A DNA stretch of 64,000 bases from Sulfopaludibacter sp035606355 (GTDB lineage Bacteria; Acidobacteriota; Terriglobia; Bryobacterales; Bryobacteraceae): positions 62,001 through 126,000 of the forward strand of contig DATNFO010000067.1 of NCBI GenBank assembly GCA_035606355.1, read 5' to 3'. The position numbers and the translations under genes are program-made. Every line of letters starts with the position of its first letter. Position 1 is the stretch's first letter. Shown here one piece after another: positions 44,216 to 53,623 of the stretch. Under the pieces are notes generated by a model. That model was given only the letters and a program-made list of their open reading frames with translations. It was not told the origin of the DNA and made no database searches.

Positions 44216-45079
44216 CTAGACTCCGATGGTTTGGATTAGGCACGTGAACATCGTGCGCGTGAACTCATCAAGGTGGAAGGGCGCCAAAAGTTCCCGCCGA
44301 TACGGATGATAACCGAACGGTCTGCGAGTTCGGACCGGAGTAAAGATGTAGAACCACACGGCCGCCTGCGCACTCCTTCCAGCCCAAAACCGCTCGGTTT
44401 CACGCGCAAGCGAGCGAAGACGTTCGTCGAGGAACCGGTGTCCATCCGCTATGTTTTCGACCTCGGGGATTTCTTCAGGGTCACCCGCATTTACTAGGCG
44501 TGAGGCCGACAGTGCAAGAACCTTGAGGTCCGCGTTATCAGTTCCCAACTGTGAAATCGCCTTTCCAATGTTCTTCTCCAATCCAGCCGAACTCAGCGGA
44601 CGCTTACACTGCACCGCGACCCGTAGGCCCGCGAAGTCGAATGAAATGTCAGGGCCGCTATCAAATGCCGGAGTTAGGCCGGCTGCGGCAAGACGGCCAG
44701 CGATTACCAATTCGAAACCAAAATTACGCCCAGCATTATTCTGTGCCGTTTCGAGGAATGGATCGGCCGGACCCTGAAGCGCGCGCTCGATGGGCGCGGC
44801 CGGAATGTGATCGCCAAAGCTTCTCCGAAGTGCAGAAGCCGCGCGAACGAACTCGTCAGCTTCCATGTAGCTCCAAAGAATCTCGCGAGCCCTTGCCCAA
44901 GAAATGCTGGCCTGAAGTAGCTCCATTTCATTGCGGGTTTCGACGCCGAGCATCTGTCGAATGTTGTCTCTATATCGGCGGATTCGATCGTGGCAATTAT
45001 GCCCCAATGATCTTAACCAAGCATCAAGATCATCGAGCGCCAAGAGCGTCCGCTGAAAATCATACGGCTCCAATTCCAT
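44216..45079 (-). CDS. Protein with a PD-(D/E)XK-like nuclease motif, unknown function
   Basis: 287 residues. The C-terminal half contains FELVIAGRL (Glu123), PDISFDF (Asp144) and VAVQCKR (Gln157-x-Lys159), the spacing expected of a PD-(D/E)XK nuclease core. The N-terminal half is helical and charged (EILWSYMEADEFVRAAS). A C-terminal aromatic region (VWFYIFTPVRTRRPFGYHPY) has no match I know. Base composition is visibly less G+C-rich than its neighbours. It sits beside the HicBA remnant, so it may be an acquired defence or mobile-element gene; no methylase is nearby. Confidence 0.6.
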   Translation of the reverse strand: MELEPYDFQRTLLALDDLDAWLRSLGHNCHDRIRRYRDNIRQMLGVETRNEMELLQASISWARAREILWSYMEADEFVRAASALRRSFGDHIPAAPIERALQGPADPFLETAQNNAGRNFGFELVIAGRLAAAGLTPAFDSGPDISFDFAGLRVAVQCKRPLSSAGLEKNIGKAISQLGTDNADLKVLALSASRLVNAGDPEEIPEVENIADGHRFLDERLRSLARETERFWAGRSAQAAVWFYIFTPVRTRRPFGYHPYRRELLAPFHLDEFTRTMFTCLIQTIGV

Positions 45080-45405
45080 GATGATGTGCCTCTACATCTG
45101 GCCGCTTGGACCGACATGAACCGGATCAGCCATAGTTTACCGCCCTGCTCACAAAGGGTCGTCGTTGACCTTCGTCCGGATCGTCGGCGGTTCGTACAAA
45201 GCTTCGTGCCGCCTGTGCTTCGTACGAGTAGCGCGTGACACACTCGCACCCGCACCGTTCTAACGAGCTGCTCATCGCACCGCTTCGGCGAATGCGGACG
45301 TATAGAGTTGGCATCTCTCGAGCCCGCACTACCTCTGCCTGAAATCGCGCGTTTCGACCGGAAAGAGGAGACAAGGGGGTGAACGCCGGTTTTCGACGAT
45401 TCCAT
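45080..45405. other. Intergenic region without a recognisable feature
   Basis: About 325 bp between the nuclease-like gene and the small secreted protein. A minus-strand open frame of 82 codons exists but has no Shine-Dalgarno or family motif. I see only short repeated CGTAC/TTCGTAC words at about 45190-45235 and a G-rich run near 45375. Confidence 0.4.
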
Positions 45406-45411
45406 TAAACT
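45406..45411 (+). promoter_or_regulatory. Putative -10 element (leaderless start) for the 45419 gene
   Basis: TAAACT ends 7 nt before the ATG at 45419, with no Shine-Dalgarno. Confidence 0.35.
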
Positions 45412-45418
45412 GGGCTGC

Positions 45419-45856
45419 ATGAGTACTCGCACCAGATGTCTGGCTTTTCTCTCCGGGACCCTGGCTATTTTCTGCAGTTGGCACATTGCCTACGCCGACA
45501 CTGCGCCGTGCGATCTCCTCACGCAAACTCAAGTGAGCCACGCCGTCGGGGTGAGCGTCACCGCCGGCGCTCCGATTGCCACCACTGGGTGCAGTTGGAC
45601 GTCGACGGGCAAAACGAACCTGACGGTCACGGTCTCGATGCAGAGCGACAGGATGTTCGAGGGCGCCAAGCGAGGCGCCACAACGCCGGTCTCTGGCGTT
45701 GGCGACGAGGCGTTCTTCACAGGCGTCCAGAATTTCTCCAGCCTGTGGGTGCGAAAAGGATCCAAGTACCTTCTCGTGCGCATCTACGGGCTCTCCGTGG
45801 CCGAAGCGCAGCCGAAGCTGAAAGACCTCGCCACCACCGCACTCTCGAAGCTGTAA
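45419..45856 (+). CDS. Small secreted protein with paired cysteines, unknown function
   Basis: 145 residues. Signal peptide (CLAFLSGTLAIFCSWHIAYA), then APCDLLTQTQVSHAVGVSV, TTGCSWTSTG, PVSGVGDEAFFTG and KGSKYLLVRIYGLSV. The CDLLT..V..AVG opening and G-C-W middle resemble small exported proteins annotated near DUF3558. The two mature cysteines could form a disulfide. Function unknown. Confidence 0.75.
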   Translation: MSTRTRCLAFLSGTLAIFCSWHIAYADTAPCDLLTQTQVSHAVGVSVTAGAPIATTGCSWTSTGKTNLTVTVSMQSDRMFEGAKRGATTPVSGVGDEAFFTGVQNFSSLWVRKGSKYLLVRIYGLSVAEAQPKLKDLATTALSKL

Positions 45857-46268
45857 ACGCGATCTCAGGTACTCGCCTGAAGCGTAAGAAGTGGATCAAA
45901 CACCAACTGCCGCACCTCATCTGCGAACCGTGAATCGAAGGGTCTGAGCGGAACGAAGGTCTTGGGCTGACTACCGCGACGGCCCCTCGGACGCAGTCGG
46001 AACCCGACTGCGGGAGCAATGAACCAACTCGCACTCCCGCGATATGGGACCGCTCGTCAGCTTTCTCGCGGCTGGCTTGGAATGCAGGCACGGCAACAAA
46101 GTAATACCCGTGCGGATGCCGGGGGTAACCGTTCGACCCGTTAAATTCCCCACCTACGGTTGCTTTGCCCCCAAAAAGCTGATATACAAGATCAACAAAG
46201 TAAACCTAATCCAGTAGCGGTCTCATTTAAGGGAGTTGGGCGGCCGTCATCGGCCGTGCTTATTTTTG
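45857..46268. other. Intergenic region upstream of TonB receptor 2
   Basis: About 410 bp. No coding frame with a start signal is credible. The last 100 bp are AT-richer and presumably carry the receptor's promoter, but I see no clear -35/-10 pair. GTCATCGGCCG near 46245 is not part of either repeat family. Confidence 0.4.
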
Positions 46269-46278
46269 GAGGTAGTTC

Positions 46279-49200
46279 ATGAGGGATACGTTGCGCCATC
46301 GGCGCCCCGGAATGCGTGCACTTGCGCTGTCAGCGCTCTTGTTTGCATCCATTTCTGCTTACAGCCAGACCATGACCACCGGCGATATCGTCGGCACGGT
46401 AACTGATGCCAGCGGCGCCGTCGTGCCCGCGGCCAAGGTCACGGCTAAATTCACTGGAACGAATGAAGTTCGCAGCACCGTAACCAACGCGAACGGACAA
46501 TATCGCTTCTCTCTCCTGCAACCGGGCGAGTACGAAGTTACCGGCGAAGCTCCGGGGTTGCGTTCCAACACTCAGCGCTTCAACCTGCTCATCGGCCAGG
46601 AAGCCGCGATGAATCTCAAGCTGGAAGTGCAGTCGGCCCAGCAGGTCATCGAAGTCCAGGGCAACACCGCGATTCTGCAGACGGAAAACGCGAATCTCGC
46701 CAGCGGCTTCGATACGCTGCAGATGACGCAGCTTCCGGCCAACGGCGGCGATATCACGACCATCGCGTTCACCGTCCCCGGCGTGCTCGTCGGCAAGGGC
46801 GGCGGTAACTTCATTACCAACGGAATCCCCGGCGCATCCAACCTGTTCACGTTGAACGGCGCCGATGATATGGATCCTTACCTCAACATCAATAACTCCG
46901 GCGCCAGCAACAACACGCTCGGAGCGAATGAAGTGGCCGAGGCTTCCGTGGTGCTCAACGCCTTCAGCGCCGATTACGGCCGCATGGCGGGAGCGCAGGT
47001 GAACTTCGTCGGGCGCACCGGCTCCAACAGCTTCCACGGCAACCTATTCCATAACTACAACGACAAGATCCTGAACGCCAACACCTTCTTCAACAACCAG
47101 GTGGGCCTGCAGGAGCCGCGCAGCGATTCGCACAACTTCGGCGGCTACGTCGCCGGACCGGTGAAAAAGAACAAGCTGTTCTTCTTCTTCAACTACGAAA
47201 GCCTGCAATACGCGCTGCCTGCTTCCGGCAACGTGACCATTCCCTCGCCGCAGCTACAGCAGTACACGCTGGCGCACATCCCGTCTTCCGCAACCGTCCT
47301 CTATCAGGATGCCTTTAAGCTGTGGAACGGCGCTACCGGCGCTGCTCACGCCATTCCGGTGATCAACGGCAACGGTCCGCTGCAGGACGGCAATAAGCAC
47401 CTCGGCTGCGGAACCGGCACTTTCTGGAATGGGAACATCCAGGCGCCCGGCGGCGGCATCTTCGGTAAAGACGTCTCCTGCAGCTACGCTTTCGCGGAAA
47501 ACGCGGGCGAAGTCAACAAGGAAAGCCTCATCACCGGCCGCGCCGATTACAACATCAGCGACAAGCAGAAGATCAGCGCCCGCTATAACTACGATTGGGG
47601 CCTTCAGGCCACCGGCGTAAACTTCATCAGCCCGGATTTCAATCAGGTCAGCAATCAGCCTGCTCATCAGGGCCAGTTCACGTACACGTATGCGATCAAC
47701 CCGACCATCGTGAATAACTTCATCGGTTCGGCTTCGTATTACAGCGCCATCTTCACTTACCCGGACCTTCAAAAAGCCATCAGCCTGATGCCGGACACCA
47801 TGAGCCCCGGCGACGGTTGCTGCTCCGGCATCGGTATCGCCACGAACTTCCCGCAGGGCCGCAACGTCGGCCAGGCGCAGATCGCCGACGATCTCACCTG
47901 GGTCAAGGGCAAGCACAGCATCAAGACGGGCGTCAACTGGCGCTACAACAAAATCACGGACTACACCAACTCCGAGGGCGCATATGTCGGCCAGTACAAT
48001 TTCAGTGACCTCACTGACTTTGCAACCGGTCAGATCAACTCCACCGGCTTGGGCAGTTCCTTCAGCCAGGCGTTCCCGAACCTGCCGCGCGTTCACCTGC
48101 GCATGAGTTCGCTGGGCGCTTACCTGCAGGACGAGTGGCAGGTGAACCGCAAGCTCACCCTCACGCTCGCATTCCGCGTCGAGCACGATGGCAACCCGGC
48201 CTGCGTCGACAATTGCTTCGCGCGCATGAACACCCAATTCGGCACGCCGGGCTATGTGGGCGGAGCCACCGTTCCCTACAACCAGACGATTACCAGCGGA
48301 CTTCACAACCTCTATAACAGCCTCGAGTCCGTAATTCCCGAACCGCGCTTCGGCTTCGCCTACAAGCTGGACAACAAGACCGTGCTCCGCGGCGGCGTCG
48401 GCTCTTTCGCCAATCTCTTCGCGGGCAGCGTAGCTTCCAGCGTGTTCCGCAATGCTCCGAGCGTGTTTAGTCCGCGCGTTTCGTTCGGCCAGGTTGGTCT
48501 CATCACCGATCCGAACAGCTCGGCTTACGCCGCACAGGCCGCCGCGAACGTGTTCCGCAGCAGTTTCTCGCAAGGCGCCACGCTCACGCAGGTCCAGTCG
48601 GCGCTGGGTAAGATTCCGTTTGCCGCTCCGAACTACTATTCCGCCCCCAACGATTTCGTCGCCCCCAAGGTCACGGAGTGGAGCGCGGAACTCCAGCGGC
48701 AGATCACCAATCACGAAGTGCTCGCCGTTACTTACACCGGCAACCACGGTTATGACCAGGCGATGAGCAATCAATGGGCGAATTCGTTTCTGCTGCTCGC
48801 CTCCAACGGCCAGAACAAGTTCTACGGCACCAACTTCGCCGGGCTGCCGACGGCCGCGCCAGATCCGCGCTTCCTGACCGTGACGCAGGTGCTGACGGCC
48901 GGCTACTCGAATTACGACGCTATGACCGTGCAATTGCGCCACTCCATGAACTACGGCTTCCAGGGGCAGATCGCCTGGACGTGGTCTCATGCGCTCGGCG
49001 ATAGCACCGTGTACAACCCGTACAACCTGCACTTCGGTTACGGCAACCAGAGCTTCGATGTTCGCCACGCCATCGTTAGCGATCTCATCTGGAATGAGCC
49101 GCACCGCTTCGCCAACAAAGCGCTCCAAGCGGCGTTCGGCGGCTGGACTTTCGGCATGAAGATGTACATCTACACCGGCAGCCCGTTCTCGTCCAGCGAT

Positions 49201-49680
49201 AGCAAGATCCCCGCCCAGATCAATTCGGGCGGCGGCACCGGCGCTACGCCTCTCGCTACGGTAATCGATCCGAACATTCAGACGAACTGCACCGCCGTTC
49301 ACGGCACGGCCGATACGCCCTGCTTCACGGTCAATCAGTTCATGACCTACAACAGCACGTCCGGCGTGAATACGCCGATCCAAACGGACTTCGGCCAGAC
49401 CGGCCCCGGCGTGTTCCGCGGTCCGGGCTACTTCGATATCGATTCCAACCTCTCCAAGAAGTTCTTCGTCAAGGAGAAGTACGCGTTCGAAATCGGAGCC
49501 CAGGCCTACAATACGCTCAATCACCCGAATTTCTCGAACCCGACGGCTTCCATCACGTCAGGTTCGCTCGGCACCACCAGCGGTCTGGTCGGACCTCCCA
49601 CCAGCCCGTACGGTTCCGGTCAGGGAGCTTCCCTCGTCGGCGGCCGCATTCTCGTGGTCACGGCGAAGTTCAGCTTCTAA
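46279..49680 (+). CDS. TonB-dependent receptor, Oar-like, with carboxypeptidase-regulatory N-terminus
   Basis: 1133 residues, outer membrane. Signal peptide ALALSALLFASISAYSQ, CarboxypepD_reg-like domain (about 30-115: GDIVGTVTDASGAVVPAAKV), plug (about 130-250, with LNAFSADYGRMAGAQVNFVG) and beta-barrel closing with ILVVTAKFSF. GGAGG precedes the ATG by 8 nt. It is about 200 residues shorter than the 10670 receptor and not closely similar in the barrel, so the ligands probably differ. A strong terminator follows. Confidence 0.92.
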   Translation: MRDTLRHRRPGMRALALSALLFASISAYSQTMTTGDIVGTVTDASGAVVPAAKVTAKFTGTNEVRSTVTNANGQYRFSLLQPGEYEVTGEAPGLRSNTQRFNLLIGQEAAMNLKLEVQSAQQVIEVQGNTAILQTENANLASGFDTLQMTQLPANGGDITTIAFTVPGVLVGKGGGNFITNGIPGASNLFTLNGADDMDPYLNINNSGASNNTLGANEVAEASVVLNAFSADYGRMAGAQVNFVGRTGSNSFHGNLFHNYNDKILNANTFFNNQVGLQEPRSDSHNFGGYVAGPVKKNKLFFFFNYESLQYALPASGNVTIPSPQLQQYTLAHIPSSATVLYQDAFKLWNGATGAAHAIPVINGNGPLQDGNKHLGCGTGTFWNGNIQAPGGGIFGKDVSCSYAFAENAGEVNKESLITGRADYNISDKQKISARYNYDWGLQATGVNFISPDFNQVSNQPAHQGQFTYTYAINPTIVNNFIGSASYYSAIFTYPDLQKAISLMPDTMSPGDGCCSGIGIATNFPQGRNVGQAQIADDLTWVKGKHSIKTGVNWRYNKITDYTNSEGAYVGQYNFSDLTDFATGQINSTGLGSSFSQAFPNLPRVHLRMSSLGAYLQDEWQVNRKLTLTLAFRVEHDGNPACVDNCFARMNTQFGTPGYVGGATVPYNQTITSGLHNLYNSLESVIPEPRFGFAYKLDNKTVLRGGVGSFANLFAGSVASSVFRNAPSVFSPRVSFGQVGLITDPNSSAYAAQAAANVFRSSFSQGATLTQVQSALGKIPFAAPNYYSAPNDFVAPKVTEWSAELQRQITNHEVLAVTYTGNHGYDQAMSNQWANSFLLLASNGQNKFYGTNFAGLPTAAPDPRFLTVTQVLTAGYSNYDAMTVQLRHSMNYGFQGQIAWTWSHALGDSTVYNPYNLHFGYGNQSFDVRHAIVSDLIWNEPHRFANKALQAAFGGWTFGMKMYIYTGSPFSSSDSKIPAQINSGGGTGATPLATVIDPNIQTNCTAVHGTADTPCFTVNQFMTYNSTSGVNTPIQTDFGQTGPGVFRGPGYFDIDSNLSKKFFVKEKYAFEIGAQAYNTLNHPNFSNPTASITSGSLGTTSGLVGPPTSPYGSGQGASLVGGRILVVTAKFSF

Positions 49681-49704
49681 ATCGCTAACCTCCATCGTTC
49701 GCCA

Positions 49705-49742
49705 AGCGCCCCTCATCGCCAAACGGTGAGGGGCGCTTTTTT
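49705..49742 (+). terminator. Rho-independent terminator after TonB receptor 2
   Basis: AGCGCCCCTCA and TGAGGGGCGCT form a perfect 11-bp stem with an 11-nt loop, followed by TTTTTT. The textbook pattern makes this the clearest terminator in the window. Confidence 0.88.
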
Positions 49743-49748
49743 GTATCA

Positions 49749-51665
49749 TTGACCGTTGAGGGAACCCCGCTGAAGATCGCTCTCCTGCTTCTCCCGGCCA
49801 TCTGTCTTGCATCCACTCCCCATCGCTTGAATCGCGCGGAATACAACTATGCCGTTCGGGATTTGCTGGGTGTGCTCGCGCAGCCGGCCGACGATTTTCC
49901 CCAGGACGATTCCGGCTACGGCTTCGACAATATCGGCGACGTGCTCTCCGTTTCACCGCTCCTCATGGAGCGCTATCTGCACGCCGCCGAAACTGTCGCC
50001 CGGTTGGCGATGTTCGGCCTTCCGCCCGCGCAGCCCACTCTCGTGAAGTTTCAGGCGCCGCGGCGGGATCCGCTCAACGCGGACGCTGCCGACGCGACCG
50101 GCCTCAGTCTTCATTCGGCGATGCACAAGCTCTACCGATTCCCGGCAACGGGAGAGTATGCCTTCAGTCCCGGTATCGATGGCGGCGCGGCGCAGGCGCC
50201 CGGCACAGTGCGCGTTGGAATCTGGATTGACGGCCAACTCGCCGCCACGCAGGAAGTCTCCGCGGCCGCGGCAGGCCGCCAGCGACTCGAGACCCGCGCG
50301 AAGGTGAGCGGAGGCGAGCACGTCCTTTCCGTGACGTTTCTGGATCCGTTCATCGGACGCGTTGCAGTCCTCGATCTCGGCGGCCCTTTCGACGGTACCG
50401 CAGGCCCCTCGCCCGAGTCGCTGAAGCTTATCTATTCCTGCGGTCACCTCGATGGCCGGCACACGCCTGCCTGCGACCGCATCATTGTGACGAATCTGGC
50501 GCGGCGCGCTTACCGGCGTCCGCCAAGCGCGGCGGAAATCGAGAAGCTCACTGGCTTGATGGCCTTGGCGAAACAGCAGGGCGCTTCGTACGACGAAGCA
50601 GTGTCGGCTGCGATCGAAGCAGTCCTGGTCTCGCCGAATTTCGTCTTTCGCGTGGAAAAACCGCAGCCTGGCGCATACGAGCTTGCCTCTCGCCTCTCGT
50701 TCTGGCTCTGGAGCAGCATTCCCGATGACGAACTGCTGCGCGCGGCGGGTAACGGATCGCTGCGCAAGCCCGCCGTGCTGGAAGCGCAGGTGCATCGCAT
50801 GCTCGCCGATGCGAAATCCGCGCGTTTCGTCGAGAACTTCGGAGGCCAGTGGCTGGAGACGCGACGCCTCGAATCCGTCAAACCCGACGTCCGCAAGTTC
50901 CCCGATTTTGACGACTACCTGCGCTACTCTATGCGGCGCGAGACGGAGCTGTTTTTCGAAAACGTCATTCACGAGGACCGCGGCATTCTGGATTTTATCG
51001 ACGGCCGCACAACGTTCGTGAATCAGCGGCTCGCCGCGTTGTATGGCATACCGAACGTAAGCGGAACGGAATTCCGCAAAGTGGATCTCACGGGCATTCC
51101 GCGTGCGGGCGTGCTGACGCAAGCCAGCGTGCTGACCGTCTCGTCTTATGCGAACCGCACTTCTCCGGTGTTGCGCGGCAAGTGGATTCTGGAAAATTTC
51201 CTGAACGCTGCGCCGCCTCCACCGCCGCCCGATGTACCGAACCTCGATGAGAGCGCCGCCGGCACGTCCGGCAGCATGCGCCGGCAGATGGAGCAGCATC
51301 GCGCCAACCCGGCCTGCGCCGGATGCCATTCCATGATGGACCCGATCGGTTTCTCCTTGGAGAATTACGACGGCATCGGAAAGTGGCGGGATAAGGACGG
51401 CAGTTTCCCCATCGATGCCAGCGGAACGTTGCCGGGCGGCCGTGAGTTTTCGGGCGCTGCCGGGTTGCAGGAGGTGCTGCGCGGAAAAGCTCAGGACTTC
51501 ACGCGCTGCCTCACGCAGAAGATGATGACCTACGCGCTCGGGCGCGGACTCGAGCAGTCCGACAATGCGGCCTTGGATGATATCGTCAAACGAGTGGCCG
51601 CGCATCGCTACAAGTTTTCCTCGCTTGTTGTGGAGATAGCCAGGAGGATGGAGACACAGCAGTGA
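49749..51665 (+). CDS. DUF1587/1595/1592/1588/1585 protein with CxxCH motif
   Basis: Up to 638 residues of the large multi-DUF family frequent in Planctomycetes and Acidobacteria. Domain order as usual: DUF1587-like (HRLNRAEYNYAVRDLLGV), a carbohydrate-binding-like part, DUF1595 (TNLARRAYRRPPSAAEIEKL), DUF1592 (ELASRLSFWLWSSIPDDELL), DUF1588 with ANPACAGCHSMMDPIGFSLE (a CxxCH haem-c-like motif) and DUF1585 (CLTQKMMTYALGRGLE). The frame's TTG at 49749 overlaps a TATCAT -10, so translation more likely starts near 49770, where GAGGG precedes a CTG and the signal sequence LKIALLLLPAICLAS. It is coupled to a DUF1552 gene. Confidence 0.88.
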   Translation: MTVEGTPLKIALLLLPAICLASTPHRLNRAEYNYAVRDLLGVLAQPADDFPQDDSGYGFDNIGDVLSVSPLLMERYLHAAETVARLAMFGLPPAQPTLVKFQAPRRDPLNADAADATGLSLHSAMHKLYRFPATGEYAFSPGIDGGAAQAPGTVRVGIWIDGQLAATQEVSAAAAGRQRLETRAKVSGGEHVLSVTFLDPFIGRVAVLDLGGPFDGTAGPSPESLKLIYSCGHLDGRHTPACDRIIVTNLARRAYRRPPSAAEIEKLTGLMALAKQQGASYDEAVSAAIEAVLVSPNFVFRVEKPQPGAYELASRLSFWLWSSIPDDELLRAAGNGSLRKPAVLEAQVHRMLADAKSARFVENFGGQWLETRRLESVKPDVRKFPDFDDYLRYSMRRETELFFENVIHEDRGILDFIDGRTTFVNQRLAALYGIPNVSGTEFRKVDLTGIPRAGVLTQASVLTVSSYANRTSPVLRGKWILENFLNAAPPPPPPDVPNLDESAAGTSGSMRRQMEQHRANPACAGCHSMMDPIGFSLENYDGIGKWRDKDGSFPIDASGTLPGGREFSGAAGLQEVLRGKAQDFTRCLTQKMMTYALGRGLEQSDNAALDDIVKRVAAHRYKFSSLVVEIARRMETQQ

Positions 51666-53008
51666 ACATCGTGACCCGCAAGCACCTCGCACGGCGGACG
51701 TTTCTGCGCGGACTCGGCGCGGGCATTGCGCTGCCGTGGCTCGATGCCATGTGCCCAGCGTTCGCGGCGACAACGGCCGCGCCGTTGCGGATTGCGTTTG
51801 TGTATGTGCCCAACGGCATCGTGATGGATCGGTGGACCCCGGCCGCGAGCGGCCACGCGTTCGAGTTCACGCGCATCCTCAAGCCGTTGGAGCCATTGCG
51901 CGAAAAAATCGCCGTGCTCTCCGGCCTCGATCACAGGAATGCGAAGCCGCTGGGCGACGGTCCCGGCGACCACGCCCGCGCGGGAGCCTGCTTCCTCACC
52001 GGAGTCCATCCGCGCAAAACCGCGGGTAAAGATCTTCAGGTGGGCATCTCGGCGGATCAGATCGTAGCGGCGAAAATGGAGGGTGTCACCCGCTTCCCTT
52101 CCCTCGAGCTTGGCACCGAAGACAATCGCACGACGGGCGCTTGCGACTCCGGCTATTCGTGCGCCTACACGAATTCCATTTCCTGGCGTGCGCCGGCATC
52201 GCCCATGCCGCCTGAGACAAATCCGCGGCTTGTCTTCGAACGGCTCTTCGGCAGCGAGGACGGCACGCTCGATCCTGGTGCCCGCGCGCGCCGCATGTCG
52301 TATCGCAAGAGCATTCTGGACATGGCGCAGGACGACACGCGCCGCATTGCCGCGACACTGGGCGCCGGAGACAAAAGGAAACTCGACGAATATCTGTTCG
52401 CCGTCCGCGAAATTGAACGGCGCATCGAAGCGGCGGAGTCCGATCCGCGTCGTGCCGAGCCGTCGATGCCGACGCCCGCCGGCGTGCCCTTCTATTTTTC
52501 CGAGCACCTGCGCCTGATGTATGCTCTGCAAGCCGCCGCCTTTCAGGGCGACCTGACCCGCGTCTCGACCTTCGTCACCGGCCGGGAAGGCAGCACGCGC
52601 ACGTACCCGGAGATCGACGTGCCGGACCAGCATCATCCGATCACGCACCACCGGGGCGACCCCGCGCTGATTGAGAAGGTGACGAAGGTCAACGAATTCC
52701 ACACGCGGCAATTGGCTTCGTTCCTGCAGAAACTCGACGGCATGCGCGAAGGCGACGGCACGCTGCTCGATCGCACCATGATCGTGTACGGAAGCGCTAT
52801 CGCCGATGGCAACGTGCACTCGCACGAAAACCTGCCGGTGCTGCTAGCCGGGGGAGGCGCGGCGGACATCAAACCCGGCACGCACATCCGCTACCCGCGC
52901 GGCACTCCGATGACGAACCTTTATTTAACGCTGCTGGACAGAATGGGAGTCAACGCGGAATCTATCGGAGACAGCACCGGCGAGCTCAATCACTTGACCG
53001 ATATTTAG
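51662..53008 (+). CDS. DUF1552 family protein, Tat-exported
   Basis: 448 residues from the GTG at 51662, overlapping the upstream stop by 4 nt (GTGA). A Tat signal (ARRTFLRGLGAGIALPWLDA) leads into FVYVPNGIVMDRWTP, GLDHRNAKPLGDGPGDHARA, SCAYTNSISWRAPASPMPPE and ITHHRGDPALIEKVTKVNEF, all DUF1552 landmarks. DUF1592 and DUF1552 genes occur as pairs and are proposed to work together at the cell surface; the reaction is not known. Confidence 0.9.
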   Translation: MNIVTRKHLARRTFLRGLGAGIALPWLDAMCPAFAATTAAPLRIAFVYVPNGIVMDRWTPAASGHAFEFTRILKPLEPLREKIAVLSGLDHRNAKPLGDGPGDHARAGACFLTGVHPRKTAGKDLQVGISADQIVAAKMEGVTRFPSLELGTEDNRTTGACDSGYSCAYTNSISWRAPASPMPPETNPRLVFERLFGSEDGTLDPGARARRMSYRKSILDMAQDDTRRIAATLGAGDKRKLDEYLFAVREIERRIEAAESDPRRAEPSMPTPAGVPFYFSEHLRLMYALQAAAFQGDLTRVSTFVTGREGSTRTYPEIDVPDQHHPITHHRGDPALIEKVTKVNEFHTRQLASFLQKLDGMREGDGTLLDRTMIVYGSAIADGNVHSHENLPVLLAGGGAADIKPGTHIRYPRGTPMTNLYLTLLDRMGVNAESIGDSTGELNHLTDI

Positions 53009-53021
53009 GGTATTGGGGGCC

Positions 53022-53051
53022 ACCTATACATGTCTAAGTACCTGTATAGGT
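53022..53051. terminator. Hairpin between convergent genes
   Basis: ACCTATACA and TGTATAGGT form a perfect 9-bp stem with a 12-nt loop, between the DUF1552 stop and the GNAT stop. There is no T run, so it is a weak or protein-dependent terminator at best. Confidence 0.35.
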
Positions 53052-53503
53052 CAGACCTCCCTCCGCATAAAAACCCCGTCACTACCATCATCGTAGTACT
53101 TCGGTACGCGGCGGACGCGAAGAAAGCCATACTTTTCGTAGAACCTTCGGGCGCCGCGGTTCCTCTCTTTCACCATGAGTCCTACGCGGTTCGCTCCGCG
53201 GCGTTTCAGGCGGCGCAGGGTGCTTTGCATGAGTAAACTCGCCGCGCCTTTGCGCCGTGCTTTGGGTTCCACAGCAAGGGAGACAATCTCGGCGCGGCCG
53301 GTTTCCGGGCGGAAGCAGGTAACCATATACCCGCAGATGCGCCCGGGCGTTTCGGCGACGAGAAACAGCCCCCCGCATTTGCGGTGAAGATCTGCAAACA
53401 ATTTGCGATCGTATGCTTCGGATCTGAAACTCGCGTGCTCGATGCGGAGAATTTCCTCAAGATCGCGGACCCGGAAAAGACGGACGGAAAGAGGCGCGTT
53501 CAT
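53051..53503 (-). CDS. GNAT family N-acetyltransferase (RimI-like)
   Basis: 150 residues from the ATG at 53503, with AAGGA 7 nt upstream. The acetyl-CoA-binding motif A reads EIVSLAVEPKARRKGAASLL, followed by GANRVGLMVKERNRGARRFY and EKYGFLRVRR, the RimI-like N-alpha-acetyltransferase pattern. The substrate is unknown. It is convergent with the DUF1552 gene and divergent from feoA. Confidence 0.88.
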   Translation of the reverse strand: MNAPLSVRLFRVRDLEEILRIEHASFRSEAYDRKLFADLHRKCGGLFLVAETPGRICGYMVTCFRPETGRAEIVSLAVEPKARRKGAASLLMQSTLRRLKRRGANRVGLMVKERNRGARRFYEKYGFLRVRRVPKYYDDGSDGVFMRREV

Positions 53504-53585
53504 TCTGTTATCCTTTATTTTGGACCACTTGGAGGCTATCCGAAACCATTGGGGTCGAAAAAACGTAGGAATAAGCGCCGGGCTA

Positions 53586-53614
53586 TTGACAACAATTTCA
53601 GACTTGCGCATACT
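53586..53614 (+). promoter_or_regulatory. feoAB promoter (TTGACA - 17 nt - CATACT)
   Basis: A perfect -35 TTGACA at 53586-53591 and CATACT at 53609-53614, 17 nt apart. Transcription would start within a few nt of the feoA ATG at 53624. No Fur box is evident by eye. Confidence 0.6.
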
Positions 53615-53623
53615 GAAACTGAG

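Noticed and set aside
45126..45374. 82-codon minus-strand gene upstream of the nuclease-like gene
   Set aside because: No Shine-Dalgarno, no family motif, unremarkable composition.
47254..49524. 756-codon open frame antisense to TonB receptor 2
   Set aside because: Its composition is the Arg/Val/Gly-rich pattern expected from the reverse of a G+C-rich gene; no start signal or family motif, while the sense frame is a clear receptor.
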